64,000 nucleotides of DNA. Origin: Microcebus murinus (Eukaryota > Chordata > Mammalia > Primates > Cheirogaleidae). The stretch's first letter is position 1, and each line of letters begins with the position of its first letter. The DNA lies in assembly GCF_040939455.1 (NCBI RefSeq), contig NC_134109.1, positions 50,434,001 through 50,498,000 of the forward strand. The letters run 5' to 3'. The translations under genes were made by a program, and so were the position numbers. Shown here one piece after another: positions 37,319 to 51,789 of the stretch. The notes beneath the pieces are model-generated. The model was not told the origin of the DNA and did not search any database. It saw only the letters and a list, made by a program, of their open reading frames with translations.

Positions 37319-37567
37319 AAGTCCTAAAAAAAAAAAAAAAAGAAAACTTTTACCGGGTGGTGGGCAGATGGGAGGGGCGAGGAGGGGAAGGATATATACT
37401 TACAAAATAAGTGTGATGCGCATCACCTGGGGGTAGGACACGCTTGATGTTTTGACAAGGTGGGGGGGGTGGAGGGGAGGAATGGCAGGGGCAATATATG
37501 TGACCCTAACAATATTTTTACCCCCATAATATGATAAAATAAAAGGAAAAAAAAAAAAGAAGTCCTA
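37319..37567 (+). mobile_element. Extremely 5'-truncated L1: 3' UTR only, with target duplication
   Basis: The insert of about 230 bp consists of an L1 G-rich 3' UTR ('gatgggaggggcgaggaggg', 'gcgcatcacctgggggtagg') ending 'acccccataatatg' plus an A-tail. It is flanked by the direct repeat aagtccta at 37319-37326 and 37560-37567. Its ending matches that of the L1 at 62.9 kb, so both belong to the same lineage of L1, probably different subfamilies. Two G-tracts give potential quadruplexes. Confidence 0.85.
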
Positions 37568-40500
37568 GTTAAGTTTATTCTTTACCAATTACAATAATGT
37601 CCCTGAGGAGTCTTACAACAAAATGTAGTCTAAATAATGTAATGAGGCTTATTATTACCAGCCCCAAATTAATGCATCATTCATACAAATATGGAGTAGC
37701 TATGTGAGAGGGGAATAATATTCTTCCTTGAGATAGATGTACTATTAGATAAAATATATTCCATTTTGTAGGCAAAGCTGCACATTTTAAGTACCTATAG
37801 TGGGTTATAGCAGACTGAGACAGATTGGAACCTGAAAATGGAATCTCTGAAATGGAGTTCCAATTTCATCACAAAGGCAGAACATTCTAAATAGAAAATA
37901 TGGAGACAGGTAAACTCTTATTGCTCTTATTGAACAGTTTTAATTTCATGGCAATATAGTTATTTGCATAGGTTCAAAAATAATCTGTCCTCCTTGTTAC
38001 TAGGATATAATAGGAAACATTAGTTACACAACCAAGGCCTAGCCTGGAATGCCGTATTTGAGAATGATATGGAATCAAGCTCTACAAAATCTTCTTGGGA
38101 AAACTGGCCTTTTTCTTGGATTAAACATATGCCAGACTTCCAGGTTAGTAAGGAAGTCCACTTCCTGACAGGCCCAGAAGCCTTAGGTTATTTGGGGGAT
38201 CTTGAGAAAAGAGGAATTCACTCATATTTGTTGGTGCTGTAGGTGCAATATGATGGTGAGTTTTGGCTTAGCTTCTTAGTCTTACAAGGCTTATCAAATC
38301 TGAGATTTCTTATGAAAACTTTCAGCAAAGCAAAGTGAACACTTATTTAGTAAGTTACCATTTTTGCTAGATAGGTATAAACAATCAGGCCAAAGCTAGT
38401 CAGACTAGTCATATTTTGTGATAAAGAATAATCTTTTTTTGAGATTATTTTTGGTCAAAATCAGGGAGACTGTAAAGAACAAATTGTGTTTCAATGGAAA
38501 ACTAGCACATAGCAAATTCTTGTGGATTATCAGACTCTAGCCCTGTTTAATTTCTTTGAGGTATTTTTACCATTTTTTAAATTGCAAGTGATTAATGAAT
38601 TTGCAAACTCTGGCTTATTTGATAGAGATTTAATTGAATTTTTCCTGGCTCCTCACCTTGGAATAAAACCAGTTTGGGTGCCTACATTCAATTTGGACTA
38701 CATCCTGTTACCTCTCCTTGCCAATCTTTACCACATTTTCAATTCTTCCACTTTCCCTCAGTGTTAAGCTACAACCATCCACATTAATGTTTCCAATATC
38801 AGTATAAGGCTGCCTCTCTAGGACCCTAAAAATCTGACCTTTGGCACTACCTCTCACCAGATAGTTCTATTTGTGAACAACAGGAACAACACAGTCCTCA
38901 AGAGTGTCTTAGATCTTGCTTTGCCCCACCATGAGTTGCATGCCTACGTCTAAGCTGTTCAGTGATTAAATTTATGTTAAACTAAAGGGAGGGCGGGGAC
39001 TGACAATGTTGAAATTTGTCCAGGACATGTGTTCCTGGAAAGTGGTGATAATTTAGAGATTCTCCACATTGCATATTCTGGGAAATGGCTAGCCCTAAAG
39101 GATTACTATGCTCAGACATGTTTCTAGGTAAGACTTACCTCTACCTTTCTCAGTGATTTCCTATTTTCTTGCCCCTGTAAAAATCTCAGGATTCCTTCCT
39201 TTTCTTTTACTTGTTTCTCATTAAAGAATGCTCTCCCTATTACAATAAAATCATCTTAATATATTTTATCTTTCACAACACACACAAACATAACACACAA
39301 ACACATACATACAAGCACAGCCGAAAGGATGGGAGGGGAATGAGAAAGTGTTGAGCAAGAAAAAAAAAAGTAAATTTAGATATACCAATGATGGCTTTGT
39401 ATGATTAATTGTAGCATCAGTGTTAAGAAATAATTTTCCAAACAGGTAAAATTATGATGCTAATAACAAATATAAATATAAATACAAGCTAGGTATTTTT
39501 TTTAACTTATAAGGAGGAAACCAGAAAAATTTTATAATGAGTTCAAAAGAGAATCTAAAGAACAGCCATATTTATGGATCAAGAAACATTAATATGAATG
39601 TATAAATAGAGGTAAAACTAACTTCTTCCACAGTGGAGGAGGAAATTTACTTGAGCCACTCCCTGATAAGGCACAATTTGTATGTCTAAAGGCAAGAAAG
39701 TTTTTACTTTGCTATCAGTTATTTACAATTTATAAATTTGAAAAAATGGTCCAATAAAATCTAATTACATAAAGCTGAAAGTTATGCTATAGACAATGCA
39801 TAATTTTTCATCAAAATAATAATTTTTCCTATATTGACATCAGTAGTTTAGTCATGTTCACTTAGATGATCAATATTGTCATATTTCACACAGTAGATGA
39901 CTCTGTATGTGTGTGTGAGATGAACATTGCAATGTTATTTCCCCCCTTTTTGTTAATATGTCACCTTTCAAACCATTGGAATGTCCATGTTTTATCCTCT
40001 TCTATTACATTTTTATGCTCCACTCACTGTGCAGCATATCCAACCTCATTTTAGTCTCCTTTCTCATAAACCTATTCAGACTTGAAGTTTCCTCACATAC
40101 ATGAAGACTTTGTAGTGCTTCAGTAGCACAGAACCAAAGAAGCAGAGAGAGCCCCTTGTTGCTTGACAAGTGATGCACTTCAGGAACGGATATGAGATCC
40201 ATCACTGCATGATTGCCATGTGATTTGTAACTCTGGGGTTTTTGTGGTGATATTTTTATTTTTAAATGGCGTACCATTCTGCTGCATGGCAGGGCTTCTG
40301 GTTCAAGACTGCTTTTGCTTATTGTTATTTAAAATCCCTTTTAATAGATGAAGACATTTTAATTTAGTTTCAAGGAAAGGCTTTTGTTTAAGCAATTACA
40401 GCCATTTCTGAATTTTAATTTGTCAGCATTCACTAATAATACAAGTTTTGCTAATTTGTTTTTCAGATTTATGGCAGAACTCAAAAAAGGTCTGAGTGGT

Positions 40501-40709
40501 ATACAGGACAGGGTTCTACTTTCTACTCACTGTATATCTACTACCCTTTTCTGAGTTCTTTTACATATTTTTAAGCTAGATTTCCTCATTTTTGTTGATT
40601 TCTTTGTTATTTTAATAACTCAAAATCCATTCCATTATTGTTGACTTTTTTTTCCTTTCCTGTGTGGCATTTGAACTAATTTCCACAGAGTTCATGAGTT
40701 TCTATGGGC
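37568..40709. other. AT-rich, mostly unique sequence
   Basis: No gene. A CA-rich imperfect run lies at 39276-39320. The 81-codon frame at 38522-38767 and 90-codon minus frame at 40005-40277 lack any recognised domain. Confidence 0.5.
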
Positions 40710-40915
40710 ACTTGGATAATGCAGAGATTAAGAGCATGGATTTTTCTTCACATTTCCACCACTTAGTAGTTGCTTAACTTCCTGAAGTGCTAGTTGCTTC
40801 TTATGTAAAATTGAAGATGAAGCTAAAATGACATAATCTCTGTAAATTATTTCATATGATGATTATAAAATGTAAAACACAAAATAATTACTATCTGTTA
40901 TTATATTAGAATCTC
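40710..40915 (+). mobile_element. MIR SINE fragment
   Basis: 'agattaagagcatggatttt', 'ccaccacttagtagttgctt', 'gtaaaattgaagatgaagc' and 'atgatgattataaaatgtaa' follow the sense MIR order. Confidence 0.65.
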
Positions 40916-40924
40916 CTGTTTACT

Positions 40925-41144
40925 CTTTGTCAGCCTTGAAGGGCTCAGTATGGAGTTTGGGTATTAATTCTGTGTAAAATGAAAAGTTGCTGGTAGCTTT
41001 TAATCAAGGAAGTGGCATGATTTGGTGAAATGAAAGTTTTAGGATATATATGGTAGCATCAGTAAAACGAATAGATTGTAAGGGAAGACAAATAAAAACA
41101 GAAAGAATAGTTTGGAGCCTGGTATAGTAGTAGTCCAGGTGGAT
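40925..41144. mobile_element. Ancient LINE (L2-like) remnant, left part
   Basis: 'cagccttgaagggctcagta', 'gaagtggcatgatttggtg', and 'gtagtagtccaggtggatag' are the same family as 60600-61018 ('ggccattatgaggactttgg' etc.). It is interrupted by an MLT1 LTR and resumes at about 41611. Confidence 0.5.
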
Positions 41145-41610
41145 AGTTTCATCATAAGGCAAGGTATTTGCATCCTAATTCCTGGAACCTATGAATATTT
41201 TATGTTAATTGACAAAGGGGAATTAAGGTTGCATATAGAATTAAGGTTGCTAGTCATGACTTTAAAATTAATAAATTATTCTGGATTATCTAGGAATCTT
41301 AAGGAGACCTTACATGGAAAAGAATGAAGCAGAAGAGTCAGAACCAGAGAGATGGCTCTTTCACGAGAAAAGTTTAACTGGTAATTGCTGGTTTTTAATA
41401 TGGAAAGGGGTCTCTAGAGGTTGGAAAAATCAAGAAAATGGACTCTCCCTTAGAACTTCCAAAAAAAAAACCAAGCTGTAGACACCTTGATCTAAGCTTA
41501 GTAAAACCCAGTTCAGACTTCTGACCTCCAGAACTATACAATAATAAGTTTATGTTGTTTTAAGTCACTAGTTGTATAATTTATTATAGTGCAATAAGGA
41601 ATGAATACAG
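41145..41610 (+). mobile_element. MLT1-type MaLR solo LTR
   Basis: 'atcctaattcctggaaccta', 'attattctggattatctagg', 'tggaaaaatcaagaaaatgg', 'gtagacaccttgatctaagc', 'ttctgacctccagaactata' and 'gtgcaataaggaatgaatac' match an MLT1 LTR from near its start to its 3' end. It sits inside an older repeat. Confidence 0.85.
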
Positions 41611-41900
41611 ATGGTTTGGGGTAGAGTGGAGCAGAGGCATAAAGAGGAGTGAACAGTGTGGAGAATATTATGAGGCTAAGGTTCTATAAAATATGCTGGT
41701 GGATTAGATAGGGTGTGAGTGGATGAAAAATAAACAACAAAATTTGCATTAGGAAATTGGGTGCCACTGCCTGAGATAGGAAAGACTGGGAGAGGAACAA
41801 CTTTGGATAAGGGGAGAGTTCTGTTTAAGAGTTCTGTTTCGGACATGTTTTGTTGGAGCTTGGGTATTGACATTCTTCAGACAAGTAGAATCTACCAATA
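41611..41900. mobile_element. Ancient LINE (L2-like) remnant, right part
   Basis: 'ggaaattgggtgccactgcc', 'gataggaaagactgggagag', 'agttctgtttcggacatgtt' continue the element interrupted at 41145. Overlapping minus frames at 41676-41943 are shadows. Confidence 0.5.
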
Positions 41901-41992
41901 ACAAACCTTTGGGAAAACTCTGAAATTTCCATAAAATTACCAAGCTTTAAAAAAAAAATCCAGATGTTTAGCCTGATACAGCCCTGGGTTGC

Positions 41993-42212
41993 TAAACTGT
42001 TTTTGCAAGAGGGCTGGATAATATTAATAAATATTATAGCATTTGTGCATCATATGGTCTCTGTCACAATCACTGAACACTGCTCTTGAAATGGGAAAGC
42101 AGCCATAGACTATATGAAATTGAATGGGAAAGTTAGGTTCTAATAAAACTCCATCTAAAAAATTAGTCTGCAAGCCTGGTTTAGCCAATGGGTTATAGTT
42201 TGCCAACCTCTG
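41993..42212 (+). mobile_element. Ancient DNA-transposon-like repeat, family uncertain
   Basis: 'gcatcatatggtctctgtca', 'gggaaagcagccatagacta', 'tctaataaaactccatctaa' and 'tagtttgccaacctctg' form a well-known mammalian repeat often seen as a non-autonomous element. I recognise the sequence but not the catalogue name. Confidence 0.6.
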
Positions 42213-42404
42213 ATTTAGAATATCAGAGCATTTATTTGAAAATTTCCATTTTCTTAAAAAAAATTATATTACTTCACAGAGCAGGCAGTAATATCTCAGA
42301 AGGAAATAAAAACTTCATGAGAGACATTGCAAGGTAAACCATGGATTATGAATGTGATTTATTATTAGTAGTAGCAATGTTAGCTAATATTTGTTGTATA
42401 CTTA

Positions 42405-42560
42405 ATATGCTAAGAATTTTTCATGTACTATGTTTCTTAAGCTTCTCAAAACCTAATGAGTTACTTATTACTATTATTCCTAATTTTATAAATGAGGTAA
42501 CTGAAGTTTAGTGGGTGAGTAAATAGCTAGGGTTTAGAAAGATAAGGTCACTTGGACATT
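42405..42560 (-). mobile_element. MIR SINE fragment
   Basis: 'cctaattttataaatgaggt', 'aactgaagtttagtgggtga' and 'gtaaatagctagggtttaga' correspond to the antisense MIR core. Confidence 0.7.
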
Positions 42561-43738
42561 TATCTCTAAGAATTATGTATTTGTAAGATATAAAAGATAA
42601 AAATTTTGGAATGCTCATAGAGGGTTCTGATAAAATCTAAAATCTGTCTTTTTTAAAATCACTAATCTTGAACTTCTGTAAACTTCACATCTGACTGAAG
42701 TATATTTTTAAATAGAACTAATCAGAACATAGTTACTTTAATTATATATAAAGGATGAAAACACATTTTTTTTTCCATTCTGACTAAAAGACATGCAAGT
42801 GTAAGAAGTATATTAAAACCCTAGACACTCATTAACTGTTAGGAAAAAAAGGCACTTATATCTCAGCCTGTATTACCATTTAGTACCCTCAAATTTATTT
42901 CTCCATCTATTTTAAGAGCTACTCTTATTTAAAACACTTCCTTGTTTATCTATTGTTAAAAAGGAAGACATTTATAAAGTCTTCAACTTAGTATTTCAAA
43001 TACTTTTCTGAGAATTCAATCCGTGACCCAAACATAACTTCTATCATACTTTTTGAAAATGAATCTTATAATTAAAAGGGCCAATTTTAGACTTAAGGAC
43101 AATTTTAACCCAACTCTGTTGAAACGTATTTACTTGTAGGTGTATCAGTAGAATTGATTTTCTCTACTCATCTTAGAATATAATTAAAAGAGTAATAAAT
43201 GAAGGCATACAATGTTTTTAGATGAGCAGGATTGTGATTTCTAATATTAAGTAGAGTAGTATCAAAAGAGGCTGCTGACTGGTCAGTGGCTGTAGAAGAT
43301 TGTAGAAATCTTATGGATTATAGATTTTATCTATAATATTCAAAACAAAATACATTTTCACATGAATTTTGTATTAGGAAAAAATACATGAAAATCTGAA
43401 GTTCAGTATATTGTTTTTAACAATGTCAAAGCAATTACATAGTTATTTTTATTGGAGTTTTTCTATTTGAAAACTCTTAAACCCAAAGGCTTTAGCATGT
43501 TATTTATTTTATTGGACATAGAAAATCCTGTATCTATCTCTTTTAGCAGAACAAATTCCACTGTATTTGATAAATATAAATAAGTACCAGAAATTTCTGT
43601 GCACAAAGTTATTTCCTTTTGTTAATACCTAAATCTTTATCTGTGGAAGTTTTTGAGATAAGTGGTTGATTAAAGTACTTTTGATAGCTTTAAACAATAT
43701 TACTATTTTTTCCTTTAAACAATATTTTTCCCCTAAAC
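42561..43738. other. AT-rich non-coding sequence
   Basis: Nothing recognisable. Confidence 0.55.
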
Positions 43739-45690
<1,952 letters not shown>

Positions 45691-46290
45691 CTTGACAGTT
45701 ACAATTCCACTTTCCCATCCCAATGTTGCTTTTGTTTTGCTTCTGTATGGTAATAATTACTTCAAATTTCATAAAAGACATCTTTGTACAAAGAATTTGC
45801 TTAATGTTGACAATTATCCAGACATTTGTTTCTAGTCTTGGGATTTCAAACTCTTATCTTTCCTGTTCTTCCATTATTTTTTCTATCTTTCTCCTATATG
45901 AAGAGATTATTTTTGCTTTTTCTTGTTATTATGTAATAAAAGTTACCCAAGACTCATATTTATTTTCTTTCTGTTTCTTTAATGTTTTCACACTCACCTG
46001 CTGCTGTTAAACTTGCCTTCTCAGATATTACTTAATGTCGAAAAGTGATTAGTGGAAATGATATTCTTCTATTAGGTCAGATACATAGCTTATCCATACT
46101 ATTTATTTTTTCCATCATCTTAATAAAAGCAGAGAAAATTTATTTTCTTTCCCCTTCCATTGAATATTATTTTTTTTCACTCTTCTTTTGTACTTTGATT
46201 TTTCCTCTTTTCCTAATCCCCACACTTCAACTACAACATTTTACTTTTGTTTTGATTTAAAGCTTCCAAGTTTTAGCCAGCCTGCTTGCT
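45691..46290. other. T-rich non-coding sequence
   Basis: A strongly T-rich stretch gives hydrophobic frames on the plus strand (e.g. 45723-46010), a composition artefact. Confidence 0.5.
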
Positions 46291-46350
46291 TTCCTCCCTC
46301 CCTCCCTCCCTCCCTCCCTCCCTTCCTTCCTTTTTTCTTTCTTTCTTTCT
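46291..46350. repeat. (TCCC)n/(TTCC)n/(CTTT)n polypyrimidine tract
   Basis: Successive tetranucleotide runs: about eight TCCC units, then TTCC, then TTTC. It is a 60-base mirror-type polypyrimidine stretch with triplex potential. Confidence 0.95.
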
Positions 46351-48194
46351 CACTCAATTTCCCCTTGTTTACCTGCTATTTTAGACATGGCTTCCAATTT
46401 GTCCTCATTAAGCACTGACATCTCTCCCCATGTCCTGCTCCTACCCGATATTGTCTCCTCTCTGAATTCTTCTTGGTCAGTATGGTTTGCTTCAACTCCT
46501 TGACATTTTTCTTGTCTATCACCTGTTATTTCTTATGGTATCTCTGTTTTTTTTTTAATTTACCTATCTACATGAGACTCCACAATAACAACTCTAAATT
46601 ATATTGGACAGTCCTTATGCTCCATTTGTTCACATGCTACTTTTTGTATTCAGCACATAGACATTCAATCAAGGCATATTTGCTATTGAACATGTCCTCC
46701 AGCCATGTATATGGCTCAGTGGATCCATATGACCATTTCCTCTTCCATATTTATAGATATCCACCTAATATTCTGGTCAACTCTAGGAGTAGAGAGAAGG
46801 ATAATAAAAGGTGACATGTAATATAAAATGTCTTTTCTCTTTGGCTTGGATATTATTAATAGGCAAAATGTGAGCAAAATACATAATGGCTATAACATGG
46901 AAAAAACTGGGAAAAAATGCCAAAGTAATTGAATATGGAGCAATACTTTTTCTTGATTACTTTTCTCATATCCAAATTAGCTTGTTTTTTTATTGTAATT
47001 TATTTAATTTTTATTTTTAGACTTCATTCTGAGCAAAATTAAGAACCAGTGCTCACTCTTTCTCCTGAATCTTATGGCTGTTCACTAAGAAAACTATATT
47101 TTATACCTAAAATTCCCAGCTATGAAAGTAGGATAGTCAGTATCACAATAACAAAAGTAATCAAATGGTCTAGACTTAACTTTCAAGTTACGACATAAGT
47201 GGTAAGGACTTAAGCAGATAAAGGACTGTACTTATCTGTGGAAATGTTAGTAAAGAGTTTGCTGCAATTATGATAGGAAGAAGTGATAGAGATTAGATTA
47301 TGATTTGTTATATCTTTTATTTTATTCTGTTGGCCATTAAAAAAATACAGGAAACATTTTTGACTCAGGAATGACTCTGATCACAGTTATGCCTTAAAAA
47401 ATTACCTTTGCTTATAAAGGGAATGATAAATTATATGTGGAAGATTAATGATAAATTGACACAATAGTCCAAACAAGAGATAAGAGAAATAATATCAATC
47501 TTAAAAAAATGAAAGAAATAGAGAATAAAGAATTGATTGAGAATTGAATATACAGAGAGAATAAGAGAAAAAGAAAGTGAAAGTGAAAGTGACTCAATGT
47601 GTCTAAACTTGAATGGCTGGAAAAAATATAGTTCTTACTATTAGAAATACAGCCACAAAGGAGGAAGAATATTTGGTTGGGATACAGTATATAATGAGAT
47701 ATTTTAATACATCTTAATGCCAGATATTCCCAAGATCTCTTTAAACAAAATTGCCAACTTAAAATCACTTCATCATTTTTGTTTCTGTTTTGTATTTGAT
47801 ACCATAAAATGATCAATAAATATAGGATATATCTGGCAAAAATATGACCAATTTAACAGGCATATAGTAGATATCATAAACCATCAGAAATATCTGAATT
47901 CTACATTAATTGAATAAAATGTATTGTCATCCTTGAATTTTATTATGTATATTGAGAATTATATCAGACAGTTATTGCTTTAAAATTCTTTCTGATATGT
48001 GTGCATGGTATATCTAATAATGAATTTTCTAGTATTTAGAAACAATAGATTTCTATATATAACCTTTTAAATACAAAGTTCTCAGTTAAATAAATTATTT
48101 AAATACAAACATGAAATAATAAAAATATGAGAAAACTTTAAAATGCTAGTGGGTTGTTACAATTTTGGCATGCAAGAAATTTTTACCAACTGTG
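46351..48194. other. AT-rich non-coding sequence
   Basis: No gene or clear repeat; frames of 113 (46473) and 123 codons (47445, minus) are background. A short 'aaagtg' run of about three units is at 47574-47591. Confidence 0.5.
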
Positions 48195-48452
48195 ATGCCA
48201 GCACTGTATGCTAGAAAGAAAACATTTTGAAAAAAAATTACATGGTGTAATCATTGTAGTGACGGGAAAGTTCTGTGTTTTTACTTTATCAATGCCAATA
48301 TTCTGGTTGTGATATTGTATTATAGTTTTACAAGATGTTACCATTGTTGGAAACTGGAAAAAGGGTATGTAAGATCTTTGTGTTCTTTCATATAACTGCA
48401 TGTAAATTTAAAATTACTTCAAAATAAAAAGTTTAATTAAAAAATTAGATAG
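48195..48452 (+). mobile_element. Old L1 3' UTR end (L1M-type)
   Basis: 'atgccaatattctggttgtg', 'tagttttacaagatgttacc', 'aactgcatgtaaatttaaaa' and 'tcaaaataaaaagtttaatt' are the terminal sequence of an old L1 3' UTR followed by an A-rich tail. Confidence 0.7.
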
Positions 48453-48671
48453 TACATAAACTACTAACTGGTTTTTAAATATTAAAAAAATTAAATTACA
48501 TGCAAACACATTTTAAAATACAAATTTTAATGATGATTTAATTTCCTGAATACTTACTAGGCTCTTATCAATTAGTTAGATGAAATTAATGGCCCATTAA
48601 CAAATGAAACAGGATCCATCTCTCTCACCACTCACAAAAATTAATTCAAGATGAATAAAAGATTTCAATGT

Positions 48672-49018
48672 GGCTGAGTGTGGTGGCTCACACCTGTAAA
48701 TCCTAGCACTCTGGGAAGCCGAGTTGTACGGATCGCTCGAGGTCAGGAGTTCGAAACCAGCCTGAGCAAGAGCAAGACCCCGTCTCTACTAAAAATAGAA
48801 AGAAATTAATTGGCCAACTAATATAAGTATACAGAAAAAATTAGCCGGGCATGGTGGTGCATGCCTCTAGTCCCAGCTACTCCAGAGGCTGAGGCAGAAG
48901 GATCACTTGAGGCTAGGAGTTTGAGGTTGCTGTAAGCTGATGCCATGGCGCTCTAGCCAGGGCAACAGAATGAGACTCTGTCTCAAAAAAAAAACCAAAC
49001 CAAACCAAAACAAAACAA
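48672..49018 (+). mobile_element. Alu SINE, strepsirrhine type, inserted in an L1
   Basis: A full Alu with 'aatcctagcactctgggaag', 'agcaagagcaagaccccgtc' and 'taattggccaactaatataa'. Its tail is a C-interrupted A-tail. Imperfect flanking repeat ('gatttcaatgt' left, 'gctttaaatgt' right) belongs to the interrupted L1. Confidence 0.95.
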
Positions 49019-49343
49019 AGACAGCTTTAAATGTAAGACACGAAACCATAAGAATTCTAGAAGAAAATGTTGGAAAAATGCTTCTAGATATCAGCCTTGA
49101 CAAAGAACTTATGAAGAAGGCCCAATGGCAATCACAGCAACAACAATAACAAAAATAAATGGGATTTTATTAAATTAAAAAGCTTCAGCACAGCCAAGGA
49201 AATAATCATCAGAGAAAACAGAAAACCTATGGAATGGGAGAAAATATTCACAAGCCATATATCCAAGAAAGGGCTAATAAAAACAATCTACAAAGAAAGA
49301 ACTCATGCAAATAAGCAAGAACAGACCAGCCCCATCAAAAAGT

Positions 49344-49409
49344 GGGCAAAACACATGAATAGAAGCTTTTCAAAAGGGGCAAAACACATGAACAGAAGCT
49401 TTTCAGGAC
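49344..49409 (+). repeat. 33-bp tandem duplication inside L1 ORF2
   Basis: The unit 'gggcaaaacacatgaa(t/c)agaag...' occurs twice with period 33 (11 codons), giving a repeated AKHMNRSFS peptide. It is an in-frame duplication in an otherwise dead element. Confidence 0.9.
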
Positions 49410-50208
49410 ATAGACAAATGGCCAATAAACGTATAAAATAAATGCTCAATGTCATTAATTATCAGGGAAATGCAAATTGAAAGCACAATGAGATATCACC
49501 TTGCCTCAGTTAGAATGGCTTTTATGAAAAACTCCAAAAAAAAAAAAAAAATGGATGTTGACAAGGATGCTGGCATGGATTAGAGGGAAAGGAATGCTTC
49601 TACAGTGTTGGTGGGACTGCAAATTAGTACAACCTCTATGGAAAATAGTTTGGAGAATCTTCTAAAAACTAAAAGTAGTCCTACCATTTGATCCAACAAT
49701 CCCACTACTGGGTATTTACCCAAAGGAAAAGAAGCCATTTTATCAAAAAGACACCTGCACTCGAATGTTTATTGTAACACAATTCATAATTGCAAAGATG
49801 TGGAATCAAGCCAAGAGCCCATCAATGTATGAGTTCATTAACAAAATGTGGTATATGTATAGTATGGAATACAACTTAGCCACGAAGATGTATGAATTAA
49901 GTCCTTTTGCAACAATTTAGATAGATTTGGAGATCTAAGTGAAGTATCTAAAGAATGGAAAAATAAACACTACATATACTCACTGTTAAACTGGAAATAA
50001 CTGATGAGCACACATGGGCACAGAGGGAAGTAAAACTCAGTGGAACGCAAGCAGGGGGTAGAGGGTAGGAGGAGATTGGCAAAAACCTACCTAATGGGTA
50101 CAACAAACCCTATCTGGTTGATGGGCACACTTATAACCCTGAGTCAAGCATAACAAAATTGATACATGTAATGAAAAACATTTGTCCCCCTGTAATATTT
50201 TAAAATTA

Positions 50209-51789
50209 GAAATGACCATGAAGTATTAATAATATTAGCCATAAAACCATTTCTCTTAAAGAAAATCTGAAAATCCTTTGAATATTGCTCAACTGAATGG
50301 CATATATCAAGTGATGTGGCAAATCAAAATATGAAAGATTCCATATATATTTGTGTGGAATGTACATGAGTGAGATGAAACATTTACAATAGAGTAGGCA
50401 CTGAATTTTCTCACTTTTTTATTTCATGTCTTTTAAGCAGGCCTCTACATGAAGAAAAATGCTTTCTTGTGGTTAAGCAGCATAGTCCATTTCCCTGGTT
50501 GGAAAATATGTATCTCATCAAGATCTAGTCTTGAAAGGGAAAAAAGGGGGCAATGCCTTGAATAGAGTAATTTCCAACAAATATGGATAGATGGATAGAT
50601 AGATGGATAGATAGATGGATAGATAATAAGTGAGTCACTGAACAATGTGCCAAGCAGCAAAACAGCTCTCATTCAGGTGTGTCATATACGGGGCTGAAAT
50701 ACAAAATTCATAACAGAAGCTACTTCAAACCAGTGGAGCCTGAGTATACACAGAAGATACTTTTGTTGGAGTGCTAACATCAGCCCTGTTAGGACACAGA
50801 AGCTAAAGGACAGGATAGGCATTGTAATATGGACTAGATATGTAACAATATCTGCCTCTGTCACATGTGTGGAAAGCTACATAGATAAGTAGGCTACCTC
50901 TAAGAATAGTGAGAATTTGCTTTATCTTGGCTGTGATCTGAAGTTCTGGAGTTCAGGTTGTCTGAGGGTCAGAAACCACCCAAGGTGGTATAGACACAAG
51001 TACAAGGCAAGGGGAACACTCCTAAATCCTTTCCCCTTTCACTAAGAAGGAACTCCATTTTTCAGTCTCTTTTCTATATTTGGTTTTTCTTTGAAGAAAG
51101 GCTTCAGAGGTTAATTTTTTTTCTTTGAGAGCGCTAGTTTAAGCTATATAAATGCTGTGAAAGGATCATCCCTATTAAAATGTAAAAAGCTAATATTTTC
51201 TAATTTTTTTTCTTTTCTTTTTGGCTCATCTTATCCAGAAACACTAATTTCTTTATGTTTCATATAGCTGGGACTGTAAATTCACTGGAGATACAAATTA
51301 ACAAGATTGAAGGATAGAATCATTCTTGATATATTGCCCTGTATTATACTTTATAAATGTTTATAATTTTGTACAAAAGTATAAAAGATTCTTATTAACT
51401 TGCTGGGCTTTTTCCCCCTGAAAGTAGAAAATGATATTTAGAATTACAAAAATAACCTAAGGCACCCAAGATTTGTTACTTTGCTAAAAGGTAAGCAACA
51501 GAGTCTTGTCAGTTTTTATTCCATGAACACCTTTTAGCTTTTCTTGATCAATTACAATTTTTCATTTGCCTGTCTTATTTTCTTTCTTTCCAAATAAGCC
51601 CTTCTGCATGCATGTGACAGAGCACTGTGGAAAGATTAAGGCAGAAAAATATTTGGCCCTATGAATGGTGACTAATAATTTAATACAAATTTGTAAATAT
51701 GAAGCATAAAAATTTTAGACAACATAGAGGGACACACTCCATTATGCATTTCATTCAATGGGCAAAGCTATACTCATAGTTTGATGTTT
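50209..51789. other. AT-rich non-coding sequence
   Basis: No gene. Contains the tetranucleotide repeat listed next. Confidence 0.5.
50582..50627. repeat. (GATA/GATG)n tetranucleotide repeat
   Basis: A 46-base run of GATA units with regularly interspersed GATG, about 11 units. Confidence 0.95.

Larger units (their letters stand above)
48611..50208 (+). mobile_element. 5'-truncated L1 (ORF2 C-terminal half and 3' UTR), interrupted by an Alu
   Basis: The element starts in the ORF2 C-terminal domain ('ctctcaccactcacaaaaat'), is split by an Alu (48672-49018), and continues ('gacacgaaaccataagaatt', 'aatgggagaaaatattcaca', 'acaaggatgctggcatggat', 'ggtatttacccaaaggaaaa') to the 3' UTR and its end near 'ttgtccccctgtaatatttt'. 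The cysteine-motif region has lost residues, and there are stops, so it is dead. A 33-bp in-frame tandem duplication lies inside (49344-49409). The 3' UTR differs from that of the 37 and 62 kb copies, so it is an older subfamily. Confidence 0.9.

Noticed and set aside
47445..47816. 123-codon minus-strand ORF with hydrophobic, serine-rich translation
   Set aside because: Composition follows A-rich DNA on the plus strand; no start context, domain or conservation evidence.
50582..50627. Regular short repeats considered as a CRISPR array
   Set aside because: Units are 4 bp with no spacers; this is a microsatellite, and the genome is a primate's.
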